The notes beneath the pieces were generated by a model that did no database searches, was not told where the DNA came from, and worked only from the letters and a program-made list of their open reading frames with translations. The translations under genes were made by a program, and so were the position numbers. From contig CAJNDS010000804.1 in NCBI GenBank assembly GCA_905221605.1, forward strand, positions 1-64,000: DNA of 64,000 bases, written 5' to 3'. This document shows, one piece after another, positions 1 to 10,356 of the stretch (position 1 is the first letter of the stretch; the number at the start of each line of letters is the position of its first letter). The DNA is from Symbiodinium natans. Its lineage: Eukaryota; Sar; Dinophyceae; Suessiales; Symbiodiniaceae.

Positions 1-619
1 CAGGTCACTGTCGGATTGCCTGCCACTGCCAAAAGAAGTCTGCAGGGATTGGAGACATGGCTCCTTGTTCTTCTGTTTCTCCTTTGATAACTAAGCATGA
101 GCTGAGCTTCTCTGCGTACACGAACGTGGCCGTTGCATCACCTGGACCATACACATGCCACGCAGTCCATCCTACACTGCAAACATGCGGTCTTGTGCCT
201 GGTTGGGGCATACGTTCTACACCACCTTGTTTGCTCCGAGCTCACTTCTGCACCTCCATACGTGCAACTGTTAAGCATTGCCAGAGGGTCACTCTAGTGG
301 TTCTCCCCATTGCTCACTCTGGCCCAGGTCTGTCAAAGACTCCGCCCTGGAAGTTTGTGCTCAACACTCGGTACTCCAGGGCGCTCACGGAAACAGCTGC
401 GTTGTCTGCGTTTGCCCAGGAGATTGTGCATGGCAGTTCGATCCTGACCTGCGATGACCGGTGCGGAGCCCATGCTCTGAGCACACTTTCTCAGCTGCGC
501 ATGCACTCTGCGAGAACTGCGTATCCTCTGCAGGATTCTTGTCCCTTGTGCTGTTATGCCGTGTTCAAACCAGTTCGTAGACAGGCTGCCACCGGGTCTG
601 ATAGGGTCTTGACCTCGCT

Positions 620-1537
620 ATGGCGCCCAAGAAATCTCTCAAGAGGCCAGCCACCGGCACAGCCTCGAAGCCGGGTCCCTCGATCCTGCGCACGGGACGG
701 TTCGCGCCTTCGTCCGATGGCAGGAATGGGGAAATGGACGATCCCACGTTCAGCGACAGCAATGAATCCGATCGGAGTGCCGTGGACCTGCCTGGGGATT
801 CTTCAGTCTGTGGTTCAACAGGCGCAACAGGACCCAAGGCTGCACCGGCCTCCCCGTCCTCCTCCTCCAGGGCAGCCACGGACACGGATGATGCTCACAG
901 TGGCACGGTCGAAGGAGCCAGACCTTCATTGGAGATCAGACCACCACATCCAGACGAGACCTCCGCAGCCAGAACAGGCGAGACTCCCGCCTCCAGAACG
1001 GCAAGCATTCTTCGAGCCGGGCTCAGGGCCAGAGCAGCGTGCTCTAAACGCCCGCCTCCACCCAGACCGGGCCCACCCTTGGAAGCACCCGGAGGCCTAC
1101 CTCCACCTACAGTGGGGCACGTACCAGTTGGACCCCCGCCGCCCACTGCAGGCATGGGACCCACTCTTCGGCCGCCACCTCATGGTGCGCTCCGACCGAT
1201 TGCAGACACCCATCCCTCAGCAGCACCTGTCGGGGACAGCACGGCAGGCGGGCACTCTGATGGCTTCCTTGGCCCGGCGGGACCCCCCGCACCGCGCCCG
1301 GCGGCCACTACCCTGCCCCTCACTTACTCGCCAGAGGGGACACCATCGGTCACTCTCCCTCCTGGATACGGAGCCAGACCGGCCAACGGCATGCATGCCT
1401 GGGTCAGGCCATCAGCCCGTGCTTCTGGTTTCCTGGGAGGACGACCCCCAGCTACAAGCATCGCAGCACCGGGCTCCCCCACCACTCCAGCCATCCTCGA
1501 GGAAGATGCATGGGATGAAGCAAGGGAGGCGCCATGA
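620..1537 (+). CDS. LINE-A ORF1-like proline-rich basic protein
   Basis: A 305-residue ORF begins ATG-GCG-CCC with a basic N-terminus (MAPKKSLKRPATGT). It continues as an acidic-serine stretch (about residues 35-90), then a long Pro/Gly/Ala-rich low-complexity region. No RNA-recognition motif or zinc knuckle is visible. Its place about 600 bases before the endonuclease/RT frame fits ORF1 of a LINE, whose products usually bind the element RNA; that role is inferred from position and charge only. A longer frame overlaps it (57-1868), but that reading has no domain-like pattern. The function of this protein is not recognised. Confidence 0.45.
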   Translation: MAPKKSLKRPATGTASKPGPSILRTGRFAPSSDGRNGEMDDPTFSDSNESDRSAVDLPGDSSVCGSTGATGPKAAPASPSSSSRAATDTDDAHSGTVEGARPSLEIRPPHPDETSAARTGETPASRTASILRAGLRARAACSKRPPPPRPGPPLEAPGGLPPPTVGHVPVGPPPPTAGMGPTLRPPPHGALRPIADTHPSAAPVGDSTAGGHSDGFLGPAGPPAPRPAATTLPLTYSPEGTPSVTLPPGYGARPANGMHAWVRPSARASGFLGGRPPATSIAAPGSPTTPAILEEDAWDEAREAP

Positions 1538-2150
1538 CGACTCTTTGTGCAGCTTGTGGTTTCACGTCTGGTTCTCACCCATGACGCCTGCACTCTTTCA
1601 TGGAGCCCCGGAACCCAGGGGAAGGCTACCTCATAAACCTTGGATCATTGCTAGTAAAGCCTGGCACCTTCTTCGAAGATGGAGATTCAGATACCTACGC
1701 TCGTGCACTCAGCGCAAGAGAAAACACAATGCCGTCCGCCTCTGGTGCTTGCATGACTGGGTGTCGAATGCACATACCGCCTTTCTTTTCCTCCTTCTTT
1801 TCTTGCTTCCCTCTCTCCTTTACTCTTTGACACACTGTATCCCCACACCATATGCGCCAGCAAAGTGATCGCGGTCCCAAGCCCGCGTCCCGAACGAGAA
1901 CACGATCCAGGCTGCTCCTGTCACTGCTCTTTCTTGGGCACATACAAGCAAGCCGTGCTGCATCATTCAGTTCGGGTGAGCCGAGGGTTGGATCAGAGGC
2001 CACTGATCCTGGAGCCAGTACCTCACTGCATCCTCGCCATATGCCGGCGAACCCAGGCCACTATGTCCCTACACTAACTGGCTGCAGAAAACGATCTTTT
2101 AAGAGCCAGTGTCTTGGAAATGCACATGAGTAGACCTGCCTCAACCACAC
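1538..2150 (+). other. Gap between ORF1 and the endonuclease/RT frame
   Basis: Several short open frames exist here (for example 1600-1830 and 1852-2133), but none shows the N-terminal AP-endonuclease signatures (Asn and Glu motifs) expected just upstream of position 2151. Either the endonuclease N-terminus has been lost or scrambled, or it was deleted before insertion. Confidence 0.4.
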
Positions 2151-5100
2151 ATGATCAAACACACCCCTGTCCTCGTCGGCAGGCTGCAGCATGTACGCAT
2201 CTTCTTCCCCAAAGGCCATCAGCCATTAGACGTGCTCCATGTGTACCAACACGCGTGGCATCATCAAAAGAACGATGATCAACAGGACTGGTGGAGAGGC
2301 GCGACAGAGCGCCGACATCGATTTCTTCAGAGGCTCCAGGCCACCGTTCGCAGCTTCCCTATTCGCAATCCACTCTGTCTCATAGGTGACTTCAACACCT
2401 CGCTGCCACACATGACAGGGCTCACAGGCATGGGTCGACCCACAAAATCCGGTCCCCAATCTGACACTGCCGATCTGTGTGCGTTCCTGGAAGTCCATCG
2501 ACTAGTGGCTTGCAACACCTTTGGCAAAGCTCCCGCCGCCACCTTTGTCAATGAATCCACAGGTGCCGCAACACAGATTGACTTCATCATGCTCAGGCAG
2601 TTCCACAGTGACAGGGTGAGCAAGAAGGCCAAACCCTTCAGTTGGCCGGTTGCTGCCTCTCGTAAGGGTGCTCAGCATATCCCCGTGCAGGCCAGCTTCT
2701 CACTTGAATGGAAGCCATGGGGCCTGTCTCCAAACCTGGAGGCCGATTTCGTACACAATCTAAAAGTCCGGATTCCGTCTCAGCCCACTATTGCCCAGCT
2801 TGATCTTGCGCTTAAACAGGCTTGGCATGACACCAGCGCTCGACCTGCCTCATCCCCTCCTGACATCAAAGACAGACCCCATGAACAGGTCCTTTCCCTT
2901 TGGCAGGCACGTGCGGCGTTGCTCCAGGCACCGGTCTCAGACTCCCAACTCCATAACTGCTTTCACCAGTGGCGACTCCTTGCGCCGGCTATTCGAGCTG
3001 AGCGCCTGTTGAAACAGGCGGCAAGACAGCGCAAGCGCGACTTCTTGAATGACTGCTTGTCACAGGCTGAGACTGCAGCTGCATCGGGCAACCACACAGT
3101 AGTGTATCGAATGCTCAAGGTGCTCGCCCCCAAGCAACAGCGCAAGCGAATCCAAATTCGGACTCCCCAAGGACAGGTGCAACGCCCTGCTGCTGAACGT
3201 GACACCCTTGTCGCATACTACGAAGAACTTTATCAGGCACCCTCAGCGGAACCTGCGCTGGATGCTTGTCCAGTGATATACACCGCTGATCACTGCTTGC
3301 ATGCCCTGCGAGCCCTGCCACGACCTAAATCCGTTCTTCCGGGTGCAGCCCCGGGCATACTCTGGGCCCTTGGAGCCAGTGCTATTGCGGAGGAGGCGAC
3401 CCGCATTCTCAATTATGCGCTTTCTGCACTACCTGACCCGCCGCAGCCTGAGCTCACGGACATCTCCCTATGTCTGCTGCCCAAACCCGCCAAAATAGCT
3501 CAGCAACCCTCAGATGTGCGACCGATCAGCCTCTTGCATCCACTCAACAAAATACAGGCCAGTATGCTGGCTTCCATGGTCAAGCCGTTCCTTGACTCCT
3601 ACCTACGGGGTGTCCCGCAATATGCGTATGTAAGTGGCAGATCTGCGCCCGAGGCACTCAGCAGAGTGTTCTCACACTTGCATTCTGTTCGTCAGCTAGC
3701 GCCCAGGAAGGAACGCATGGTCCAACGCCGACAGCAAGGACTTACTCGCACAGAATGCTCGGGAGGGCTTACCTTTTCCTTGGATGTTGCAAAAGCATTT
3801 GACACCATTCCCAGATGGGTCATTCACGCTGCTTGTGTTGATGCGGGTATCCCACAGCACATACTACAACACATCGATGCAGTTCACGCTTATCTCCGAG
3901 TTGGCATCAATCACTTTGGGCACCATGGCTCTTGTCGCACAAGCCGCGGCGTCCGACAAGGATGCAATCTCGCACCTTCATTATGGTGTCTCGCCACGGC
4001 CTTTGTGTATAAACAATTGCTCAAAGCAATGGGGTCCAATGCGGCTGAGATTCTTACGCTTTTCGCCGATGATGTCATTGCCCAATGGAAAATCAATGAT
4101 CTAGCCGAGCTGAGGCAAACAATGAGCCAGCTCACGGTCTTAATCGCCACATTGAAGCACTTTGGCATGGACGTCAGCGCACAAAAGAGTGTAATTTTAT
4201 ACTCCTTGCATGGGCGCAAGGCCGACAAGTTCCTGTGCAACGCTCGTTTCAAGCGTGCTGACAAGTGGCACATGCGGATTAGCCCGGACCTTGATTTCCC
4301 AATTGTCCGCCAGCATAAGTACCTAGGGGTTATAATCTCTTATGGCAGCTTTGAAGCCCATACCCTGGAGCATCGCATCCACTGTGCCTCCACGGCTTTT
4401 TCCAGGCTGCGACATATCCTATGCACCAAAAACGTCTTGTCGACGATGAAGAGGGTGCAGCTCTGGAAGGCCATCATTTGGCCCACTCTGAAATACGGAC
4501 TCACGTCTCTCCTTCTGTCTGTCCAGGAACAGATACAGGTGGTTGGATACGTTGCCAGACAACTTCGGGCGATCGCTGGGCAGCTGGCCCATCACACACA
4601 TGAAACCACTAGGGATTTTCTTGAAAGATGGAAATTTCAGCCGCTGTGCATCCTTTCGGCTGAGGCTGGGACCAACCGCCGGCGGTACGAAGCCCAGGCC
4701 GATCTGCATGTCACCCGCGTCACACAGTGGCATGCCCTTCTTTCATCCACCTATGCCACAGGGTTGAGCTCCACCCAGGACCGTGCACAACTCACGCCTG
4801 TCGATGCTGTGATCTCCCACACATACCAATGCCCAGATTGCCCCTCGTGCTTCGCCACTGCAGGACTGCTGCAAATACACAGGGTTAAAAGCCATGGCCA
4901 AGACAGGATCCTTGCAAAACGGAAGCAGGCACAGATGCAAAATCAAGTTGAGCATGCGCTGCATGGGGTGCCCACATGCAGGCATTGCCTGCATGAGTTT
5001 AATGGTTGGCGTAACTTCAACTCTCATATCCTGCTTGGTAACTGCCCTGTCCTGACCGCAGCCACAACCACACAGGCCAACATTGACACCGATGTGCCAC

Positions 5101-5255
5101 TGACTGCATCGATTGAGCCGGCGACGAACACGGATGCTAACGCCTCTCCGAGTTGGGTGGTCATTCCCCTGTATCCACCTTTGTGCCGACGATTTCACAG
5201 GAAAACTCCTACACTGCACTTGCTGTCACCTCTGGCCAGGAGTGGAAACGGGTAG
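2151..5255 (+). pseudogene. LINE-A ORF2: partial endonuclease, reverse transcriptase, zinc fingers
   Basis: A 1034-residue frame. Residues about 1-165 match the second half of the endonuclease/exonuclease/phosphatase fold: LIGDFNTS holds the GDFN motif and TQIDFIML the downstream Asp. The catalytic Asn and Glu motifs of the first half are missing. The reverse transcriptase follows, with motif A (SLDVAKAFDTIPR), motif B (RGVRQGCNLAPS), motif C (LFADDVI) and the KYLGVIIS motif. Two C-terminal fingers of the form C-x2-C...H...H/C lie near residues 885-975 (CPDCPSCF, CRHCLHEF). The frame ends at 5255 while homologous-looking finger sequence continues in another frame, so a -1 shift is needed. The RT motifs are intact; the copy as a whole is probably dead because the endonuclease is incomplete. 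Confidence 0.85.
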
Positions 5256-5560
5256 TCGGCGCAGTCCAACTTCATGCCAGGATGAAAAACTTTTGTCCTG
5301 AATGTGGGCTGTATGCAGCAAATCCGTCGCGCATCAAGGTGCATATGCGAGCCAAGCATAAGGACTGTCTTGATCGGCTCGAGCATTCTGAAGTGCTTGC
5401 CTCCTGTGTTCGAACGCGAAAGCCCTGCGTGTACTGCGGTCAGCACATACCTAAGTCCACCTTTGAGGGCACACATGCAACTGGCTGCTATGTGCTGTGG
5501 CAGTCAATGTATGCCATGCTCCAATCTGGCCTGACGCCCTCAGGTCTCGACTATGTCAGC
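5226..5560 (+). pseudogene. LINE-A ORF2 continuation: Cys/His zinc-finger segment
   Basis: In a frame shifted by -1 from the RT frame, the sequence encodes two more Cys/His modules: CPECGLYAANPSRIKVH with a second His, and CVYCGQHIPKS with a downstream His and Cys. They resemble the two fingers at the end of the preceding frame, so the element carries at least four in a row. Such fingers in LINE ORF2 proteins usually contact target DNA or element RNA; here that role is inferred. After about 5550 this frame loses protein-like character and the next block is in the 5553-6638 frame. Confidence 0.65.
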
Positions 5561-6638
5561 AAACGCTACCGAGATTCCAGATGGGGAAGAGCTGAACCTC
5601 TTCAAGAGATTCATGCCCAGCCAGCAAGCGGAGAAAGAGCAGGAGGATGCCCCGGAGAGGGCTTCCAAGCAGCAGCGCACCAAGGAGATAGTGCAAAAGG
5701 GGGGGAGCGGACGTCACGGCAAAGGCAAGGGATCCAGTCGGGGCCCTCAGCAGCAAGCCTTTCGTTCCAGGCGCTCTTCGGAAAAGCAGCAGGGCCTCAG
5801 CGATCAAAATCTGTTCCTTCTTTGTCAGATGCTGATCCGCCTCGTGCTTCGCCAGGGAGACGCACTAAGGATCTTGGCGCTCGACACTTCCCTGGTTCTG
5901 TGGCTTCGGACTGGACTTCCAGCAGGAGTCCCAGAGGCGATGTTCACGGCTGCTCAGAAGTGGAAGGAGCTTCGGGAGGCAGGAGAAGTGAAGGCCCCAC
6001 TTCGACACATCCTGTGGATGTGCCTCCTCACAGAGCTCGAAGCCAGGACGGATCCGGCCAAGCTTACAGAGAAGACCAAGACTCACCTAACGAAAATGGG
6101 CTTCATCAAGGACGGGCAGTGGCTCTACCTGAAGTGGTCCTTCGAGGAGAACAAGCTGCTGACGGACACTGCCCGGAGCCCCATCTCCCTCGAGGATGCC
6201 CATCAGCAGGTGAAAGACCTCTTGCGAATGTCCCAGGATCCCCAGGTCATTACCAGGTTCCATCCGACTCGCCCGCTGGCACCGGAGCTCAAGAGTCCCA
6301 CCGTCACGTTCATGCTGTCGATTGCCCTTCGGTCGGAGCAGGCAAACGAGCTTCACTCCAACCTCCTGCGACTTGCGGGGAACGCGTGCACTCAGGTGGT
6401 GGGCATGACACATCGCCAGGAACGTCTCAGTCGATCCAACCTCGAGAAGCAACTCTCCAAGTACCTTCAGACGGGGATCTGGCCCCACTGGAGGAGGGCA
6501 GTCGACCATCGACCACCCAGATGCAGGCCGGATTCACGCCTCGCCCACCAGCAATACCGCCGCACCTCCACACTTGTCGCCTTTGCATGGCATGGACCAG
6601 CAACACATTCTCCGTGCAAAGCTTGTCAACAGTGGTAA
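5553..6638 (+). pseudogene. LINE-A ORF2 continuation: conserved-looking helical C-terminal region
   Basis: A 361-residue frame. It starts with a charged Lys/Gln/Glu-rich linker (about residues 1-80, with a Gly-Lys-rich patch GRHGKGKGSSRG). A long helical region rich in Leu, Arg and Glu follows (about 85-320), with no catalytic motif I recognise. It sits between the zinc fingers and the USP-like domain. Past about nucleotide 6510 the reading becomes Arg/Pro-rich and the USP-like frame takes over, so a second shift is required. The function is unknown. The ATG at 5553 may be incidental, since a continuous ancestral ORF2 is more likely than a separate gene. Confidence 0.5.
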
Positions 6639-7383
6639 CACATGCTATACCAATGCAATCATACTTGCCCTTCTTTGGACTGCATGCCGTTCGGGTCAAC
6701 CCTCACTGCCCACAGGACTGATGAGGACACTAAGTTCGGCCCTCAAAGAACGCAAGCCTTTGAATATATGGCAGCTTTTGATGTGGCGCAACCTCATGCG
6801 ACAATGGAGCGAACCCAACAGGCAGCATGATGCTGCTGAGCTCATTGCGTTCCTCCAGGACAAAGGGTTTGCAGAATACTACGAGGGCCACTGGCAGCGA
6901 CGAGTCCTTGCTGACATTGAGGAGGCTGGCAGCACAATGCCACTTCTTCTATCGGTTCCCCTCTCAGCTCACTGCACACCTCAAGCCCTGTTGGACCAAT
7001 GGCATGCTCAGGCCGGATTTGCGGGATTGCTGACAGCGCCATCGCACCTGATTGTGCAACTCAATCGTTTTGGCATTGAAGAAGAGTCATTGCAGAAAAG
7101 TAGTTGCCCTGTCGATATCACCAGCACGTTAAGCGTCCCGGTGTTCAACGTTGACCTCGTGACCACCAGACAGCTGTACAGACTTCATGCCTGCATTGTT
7201 CATCTTGGTCCACACCCCACTTCCGGGCACTACAGAGCTGTTCTTATGAGTGAAGACAGACGATATTACACTGACGATCATGCCACTGCAAAACCTCTTC
7301 TTCAGAAGGATGCTGTACAGCTTTCACTCAATGTGTACATCCTGATATATTCCAAGGCCTGCTTCACAGATGCGTCTAGCTGA
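6592..7383 (+). CDS. Ubiquitin-specific protease (peptidase C19)-like domain at the LINE-A 3' end
   Basis: The frame is open from about 6574; the first ATG is at 6592. It has the USP hallmarks in order: Cys box NSGNTCYTNA, the RQHDAAEL motif (family QQDAxEF-type), LIVQLNRF, His box TSGHYRAVL followed by YYTDDH, and a closing YILIYSK. Catalytic Cys, His and Asp candidates are all present. At about 264 residues it is near the minimal USP core, and I see no zinc-finger CxxC pairs of the fingers subdomain. USPs cleave ubiquitin from proteins. Within a retroelement this could counter host ubiquitin-dependent turnover or process the ORF2 polyprotein; both roles are inference. It follows ORF2 closely in a different frame, so it was probably the C-terminal part of ORF2. 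Confidence 0.8.
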   Translation: MDQQHILRAKLVNSGNTCYTNAIILALLWTACRSGQPSLPTGLMRTLSSALKERKPLNIWQLLMWRNLMRQWSEPNRQHDAAELIAFLQDKGFAEYYEGHWQRRVLADIEEAGSTMPLLLSVPLSAHCTPQALLDQWHAQAGFAGLLTAPSHLIVQLNRFGIEEESLQKSSCPVDITSTLSVPVFNVDLVTTRQLYRLHACIVHLGPHPTSGHYRAVLMSEDRRYYTDDHATAKPLLQKDAVQLSLNVYILIYSKACFTDASS

Positions 7384-7682
7384 GTTACGGCCCTGCATGC
7401 ACATGTGGCTTTTGGAAAGGGACGCCTTTCCTCTTGCCGTTTACATGTCGCATGTCACTGTCGCGCGCTGACGAGCGAAAGTGCAGCGCTATGGGTGTCG
7501 GACTCCTTTCTTTTCACTCGTTTTCCGTGGTTGGCCTGCTTGGGCATTCGTGCCGGGGCCACAAGTCTTTTGTAGTTAGGAGCTTAGCTCGCTGCTCTCA
7601 TGCAGCCGGACCACAGTGTCTGCTTCGGACTCGCTAGGTGCCAGACATGGCATTGCGCTGCAAAGCAAAAAAAGCTTTATAC
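7384..7682 (+). other. LINE-A 3' untranslated region and A-rich end
   Basis: No ORF of interest follows the USP-like stop. A run of A at about 7669-7676 is followed by the left end of YR-2 at 7683. This fits a LINE 3' tail, but the tail is short and I could not identify a target-site duplication. Confidence 0.4.
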
Positions 7683-7830
7683 GGTTATCGTGCTGCAAGT
7701 ACAGACCTTTATTTTCCGGAGAAAAATTTTCGAATTCTCCGAATGAGAAAGTTTTTCGGCTCAGACGAAGAGAGGCCACAGCCCTCTCAGTCACGACCCT
7801 CGTGGAGAGGGTCGGGGAAAATTTTCTGCC
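7683..7830 (+). repeat. YR-2 A1 repeat
   Basis: This 148-bp block is repeated at 15702-15849 with one difference that I can see (GAGAGGGTC here, GAGATGGTC there). It contains several self-complementary segments, such as CGGAGAA with TTCTCCG, GAGAGG with CCTCTC, and CGACCCTC with GAGGGTCG. It marks the left terminus of the element. Confidence 0.85.
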
Positions 7831-8638
7831 TTCAGCCAAGTGTGCTGGGGGATTAGCATCCTGCTGCCTGGTGGGGGGAGCGGGAGCCTCACAGAAGGTC
7901 GATGGCGTTTGGAGCTTACAATTCACGCTTGGTTTTGAAGCCGAGTTGCCTTGATGTTCTTGAGTTTTCTTGGAGCATGTGTGCGTTTTTGTAGTCTGAG
8001 CCAGGACGCAATTTAAGGATTCTTTTCTCCAGGTCTATCTTGGAGACTTTGTGAGTGCGTTAGTTGCTGTGCATTGTTGCCGCTTGAAGTTTGCTGGAGT
8101 GCAAGGAGACTTCTGGAGACGAGCTAGTGTCTGAGGTTTCAGAACTTGCTGCAGCTGGTAGCTGTGTTCGTCAATTGCGAGAGTTGTACACGTCAGGTCA
8201 AGATATTTTATCTTGCAGGGAACCAAGTTTGGAAGCTTTGTCCTGGGTGTGAAGGTACCCTTGTCTACACGTTTCTCCTGAAGCAGAATCAAGACTCAGC
8301 ATGTGCAGTTCACGCCCCGTCCAGGCATCTTGATGTGGGGACCTGGAGTGCCCTCTTCGTTAGCCGATGGCCAAGCAAGAGAGTTCAGCAGCGTGTCCGT
8401 CCTGCCCTGACAACAGGTCTTAGACGCTAAGGGACGGAAAGTACGAGCAATCAGTGCTTGCATTCGCACTGTCTCTGCGAGTGGCTGCGTGGTTCGTGTT
8501 TGTGAAGCATGTTAGTTTGTTTTGGACCTTTGCAGATAGAACCACATTCTCAACTGTACACTGCTGCACTTCAGGTGGTGTTCTTCGAAGTGAAAAAGTC
8601 TTCAGAGAGAATTATAATGCATGGGCAGTTTCAAGAAT
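7831..8638 (+). other. YR-2 leader region without a clear gene
   Basis: Short frames occur here (for example 8146-8430 and 8454-8858), but none has a recognisable domain or convincing composition. In the element layout this corresponds to the 5' leader between A1 and the first ORFs. Confidence 0.4.
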
Positions 8639-8893
8639 GCTGCAAGGGCAGCTCAAGAGAGATCAAGCTGCTAGGGCAGTCGTGGTTAAAGATCGGCTGA
8701 AGGGTCAGCTCGTTGAGATTTGTTGCAAGGGCAACTCAAATAGTTCTGCTGTAAGGGCAGCTGAAAATGGCAAGGGCCAATATTCAATGCACACAATGAG
8801 TGTGCTTCATACGTCGCTGCAAGGGCAGCCTATTCTTTCAGGCCGTGACGACAGTTAAGATCGGCAAGGGCCGACAAGAGGTGCAAGGGCACC
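8639..8893 (+). repeat. Array of nine mini-hairpins with AAGG-type loops
   Basis: Nine short perfect or wobble-paired hairpins are visible: 8639-8652 GCTGC-AAGG-GCAGC; 8668-8679 CTGC-TAGG-GCAG; 8696-8709 GCTGA-AGGG-TCAGC; 8722-8735 GTTGC-AAGG-GCAAC; 8748-8761 GCTGT-AAGG-GCAGC (one G-U pair); 8768-8779 TGGC-AAGG-GCCA; 8816-8829 GCTGC-AAGG-GCAGC; 8861-8874 TCGGC-AAGG-GCCGA; 8880-8893 GGTGC-AAGG-GCACC. The loop is fixed while stem bases change in pairs. The spacers are unrelated in sequence and vary in length, so this is not a simple tandem repeat. Confidence 0.8.
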
Positions 8894-9174
8894 GATGAGT
8901 CGTCTAGTCGAGATGAAAGGATTCTCTAGAGAGCTTGAAAACAGAAGGAGCGCAGGCTGTTATGAACTCAGCACTTGATTGCACAATTGAAGGCAACGAC
9001 GTGCTGACATCTGAGTTTATCCCTTGACTGTTTCTCGGCTTAAAAAAAAAAAAAAGGGGAGACAAGGGCAAGGGTCGCAAAGATTCCGAGAGGAAACAAA
9101 AGCCAAGGGGCAAAGAAAAAGAGGCGAAAGCCCACATGTTTCCGTGGCCCACATGTTTCCGGGGCTCTGCCTCC

Positions 9175-9654
9175 ATGGGCCGCAGAAGGAACAGAAGCAG
9201 CAGTGACAGCCGTCGCTCAAGACGCAGAGACAGGAGCCGAAGGACGTCTAGATCACGTAGCCCAAGTGGGCGCCGAGACAGGTTTCCAGAGACCCAGCCG
9301 AGGACCCCAAGTGTTGGGATTTCTAGCATGCGAGCTACGCAGCCAGGATTTCACTGGTGCCAAGTGCCGACAGCGGCCTTTGGCGTGGCGTCGGGCCCAC
9401 AGGCCCAGGCATCCCTTTCCGCACAGAAGGGAGCTGAGGCAGCTTCTTCTTGGAAGTATTCCTCCCGGTGGCAAGAACAGTCCACCCCATGGAAGAGCCA
9501 GCAGTCTTCATGGGGCAAGGGTTGGGGGCAATCCAAGAATTACGGCTCCAGCAGCTCGTGGCAGGGCTCTGGTGGGAATCGGCGTGAGAAGTGGGACAAG
9601 CCTAAAGGCTGGAATCTCGGGTGGAGGCAATTGGCGACTTCATGCGGCATGTAG
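9175..9654 (+). CDS. RS- and Trp/Lys-rich protein of YR-2 leader (function unknown)
   Basis: A 159-residue ORF starts at ATG 9175 in a long open frame. The N-terminus is an Arg-Ser repeat region (MGRRRNRSSSDSRRSRRRD and on to about residue 40), as in SR-type RNA-binding proteins. The C-terminal part is rich in Trp, Lys, Gly and Ser (SSWGKGWGQSKNYG). No RRM fold is seen. Such low-complexity basic proteins are plausible RNA-binding Gag-like products, but a host origin cannot be excluded. The A-rich run at 9042-9054 just upstream could be the scar of another insertion. Confidence 0.4.
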   Translation: MGRRRNRSSSDSRRSRRRDRSRRTSRSRSPSGRRDRFPETQPRTPSVGISSMRATQPGFHWCQVPTAAFGVASGPQAQASLSAQKGAEAASSWKYSSRWQEQSTPWKSQQSSWGKGWGQSKNYGSSSSWQGSGGNRREKWDKPKGWNLGWRQLATSCGM

Positions 9655-10038
9655 GGTAGCTGGAGCTGCTAGATGCCGTGAGGCCTACTGCATCAAGAGT
9701 TGCTATGCAAAGGTCTATGGAGTGGCTGTTGCCCTGCCATTCTAATTTTCTGTTTCCGGCCGACTGCTGCGAGTGATGAAACAGCAACCAGTGCACGAGG
9801 GTTTCACTGATGCATTGGACGTTCAGAGTTCTCATGGTCCAGTCCATGTCGGCATGTGCTGCTGAGGAATGCGCACAATCCGTTTAGCACTTCTAGAGCA
9901 AGCTCTGTTCCCGTGCTTCAGCAGTCAGTGGATGCATGTCACCCTGTCTGTGAATGCACACATACCGCTGCCTTTTGCTTTCTGCAGCATTGTGCAAACA
10001 CACTGTATGCATTCTTAACCTACCCTGCTGCCTCGTGT

Positions 10039-10356
10039 ATGGACGAATCTTCATCATCTTTGGAAGCAGCAAGCTCAGAGAGTGCTGAGTGGTGGCAGCG
10101 CGTGCCCCAAGCCCGTTTGCAAGTGGTCAGAATCTTGCCCCGAGACTTTCATTTGGAGTGCTTGTTCAGAAACATACATCAAGAGCCCAATCTGCACACC
10201 TACGTCCTTGAACCCGACCTCCTCAACATCCTCCTCAGCCAAACTGAAGGTTCGAGAATTTTGGTTCTTCTTCCCGTTCGGTCGTGGTACTACTTGACGT
10301 GTTCAGCCAGCTGGAGTAACACGTGCCTCAGGCATCTTCTTGCACGTCATGTCTAG
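10039..10356 (+). CDS. Small YR-2 ORF, acidic then hydrophobic (unknown)
   Basis: ATG 10039 opens a 105-residue frame beginning MDESSSSLEAASSESAEWW. It overlaps the next ORF: its stop (10354-10356) lies just inside the following ATG (10349). It holds the position of the coiled-coil ORF upstream of the recombinase in YR-1. The last 30 residues look less protein-like, so a frameshift into the next ORF is possible. No domain is recognised. Confidence 0.35.
   Translation: MDESSSSLEAASSESAEWWQRVPQARLQVVRILPRDFHLECLFRNIHQEPNLHTYVLEPDLLNILLSQTEGSRILVLLPVRSWYYLTCSASWSNTCLRHLLARHV

Larger units (their letters stand above)
1..7682 (+). mobile_element. LINE-A non-LTR retrotransposon with USP-like domain (5' end outside window or lost)
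   Basis: Ordered coding blocks on the + strand define this element: proline-rich ORF1 (620-1537), ORF2 with the C-terminal half of an AP-like endonuclease and a reverse transcriptase (2151-5255), Cys/His fingers and a helical region (about 5226-6510), and a ubiquitin-specific-protease-like domain (6592-7383). The blocks need at least three frame changes, so this copy is decayed. The A-rich stretch near 7669-7676 may be a remnant poly(A) tail. The next element (YR-2) begins at 7683, so the LINE was probably interrupted there. Bases 1-619 hold no ORF I trust; the long frame from 57 to 1868 looks like a shadow because ORF1 in another frame has a sensible start and composition. Confidence 0.8.

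Noticed and set aside
57-1868. A 603-codon open frame at the window start
   Set aside because: It overlaps a better ORF (620-1537) in another frame, has no domain, and its Arg/Pro/His-rich composition is typical of the off-frame reading of GC-rich coding DNA.
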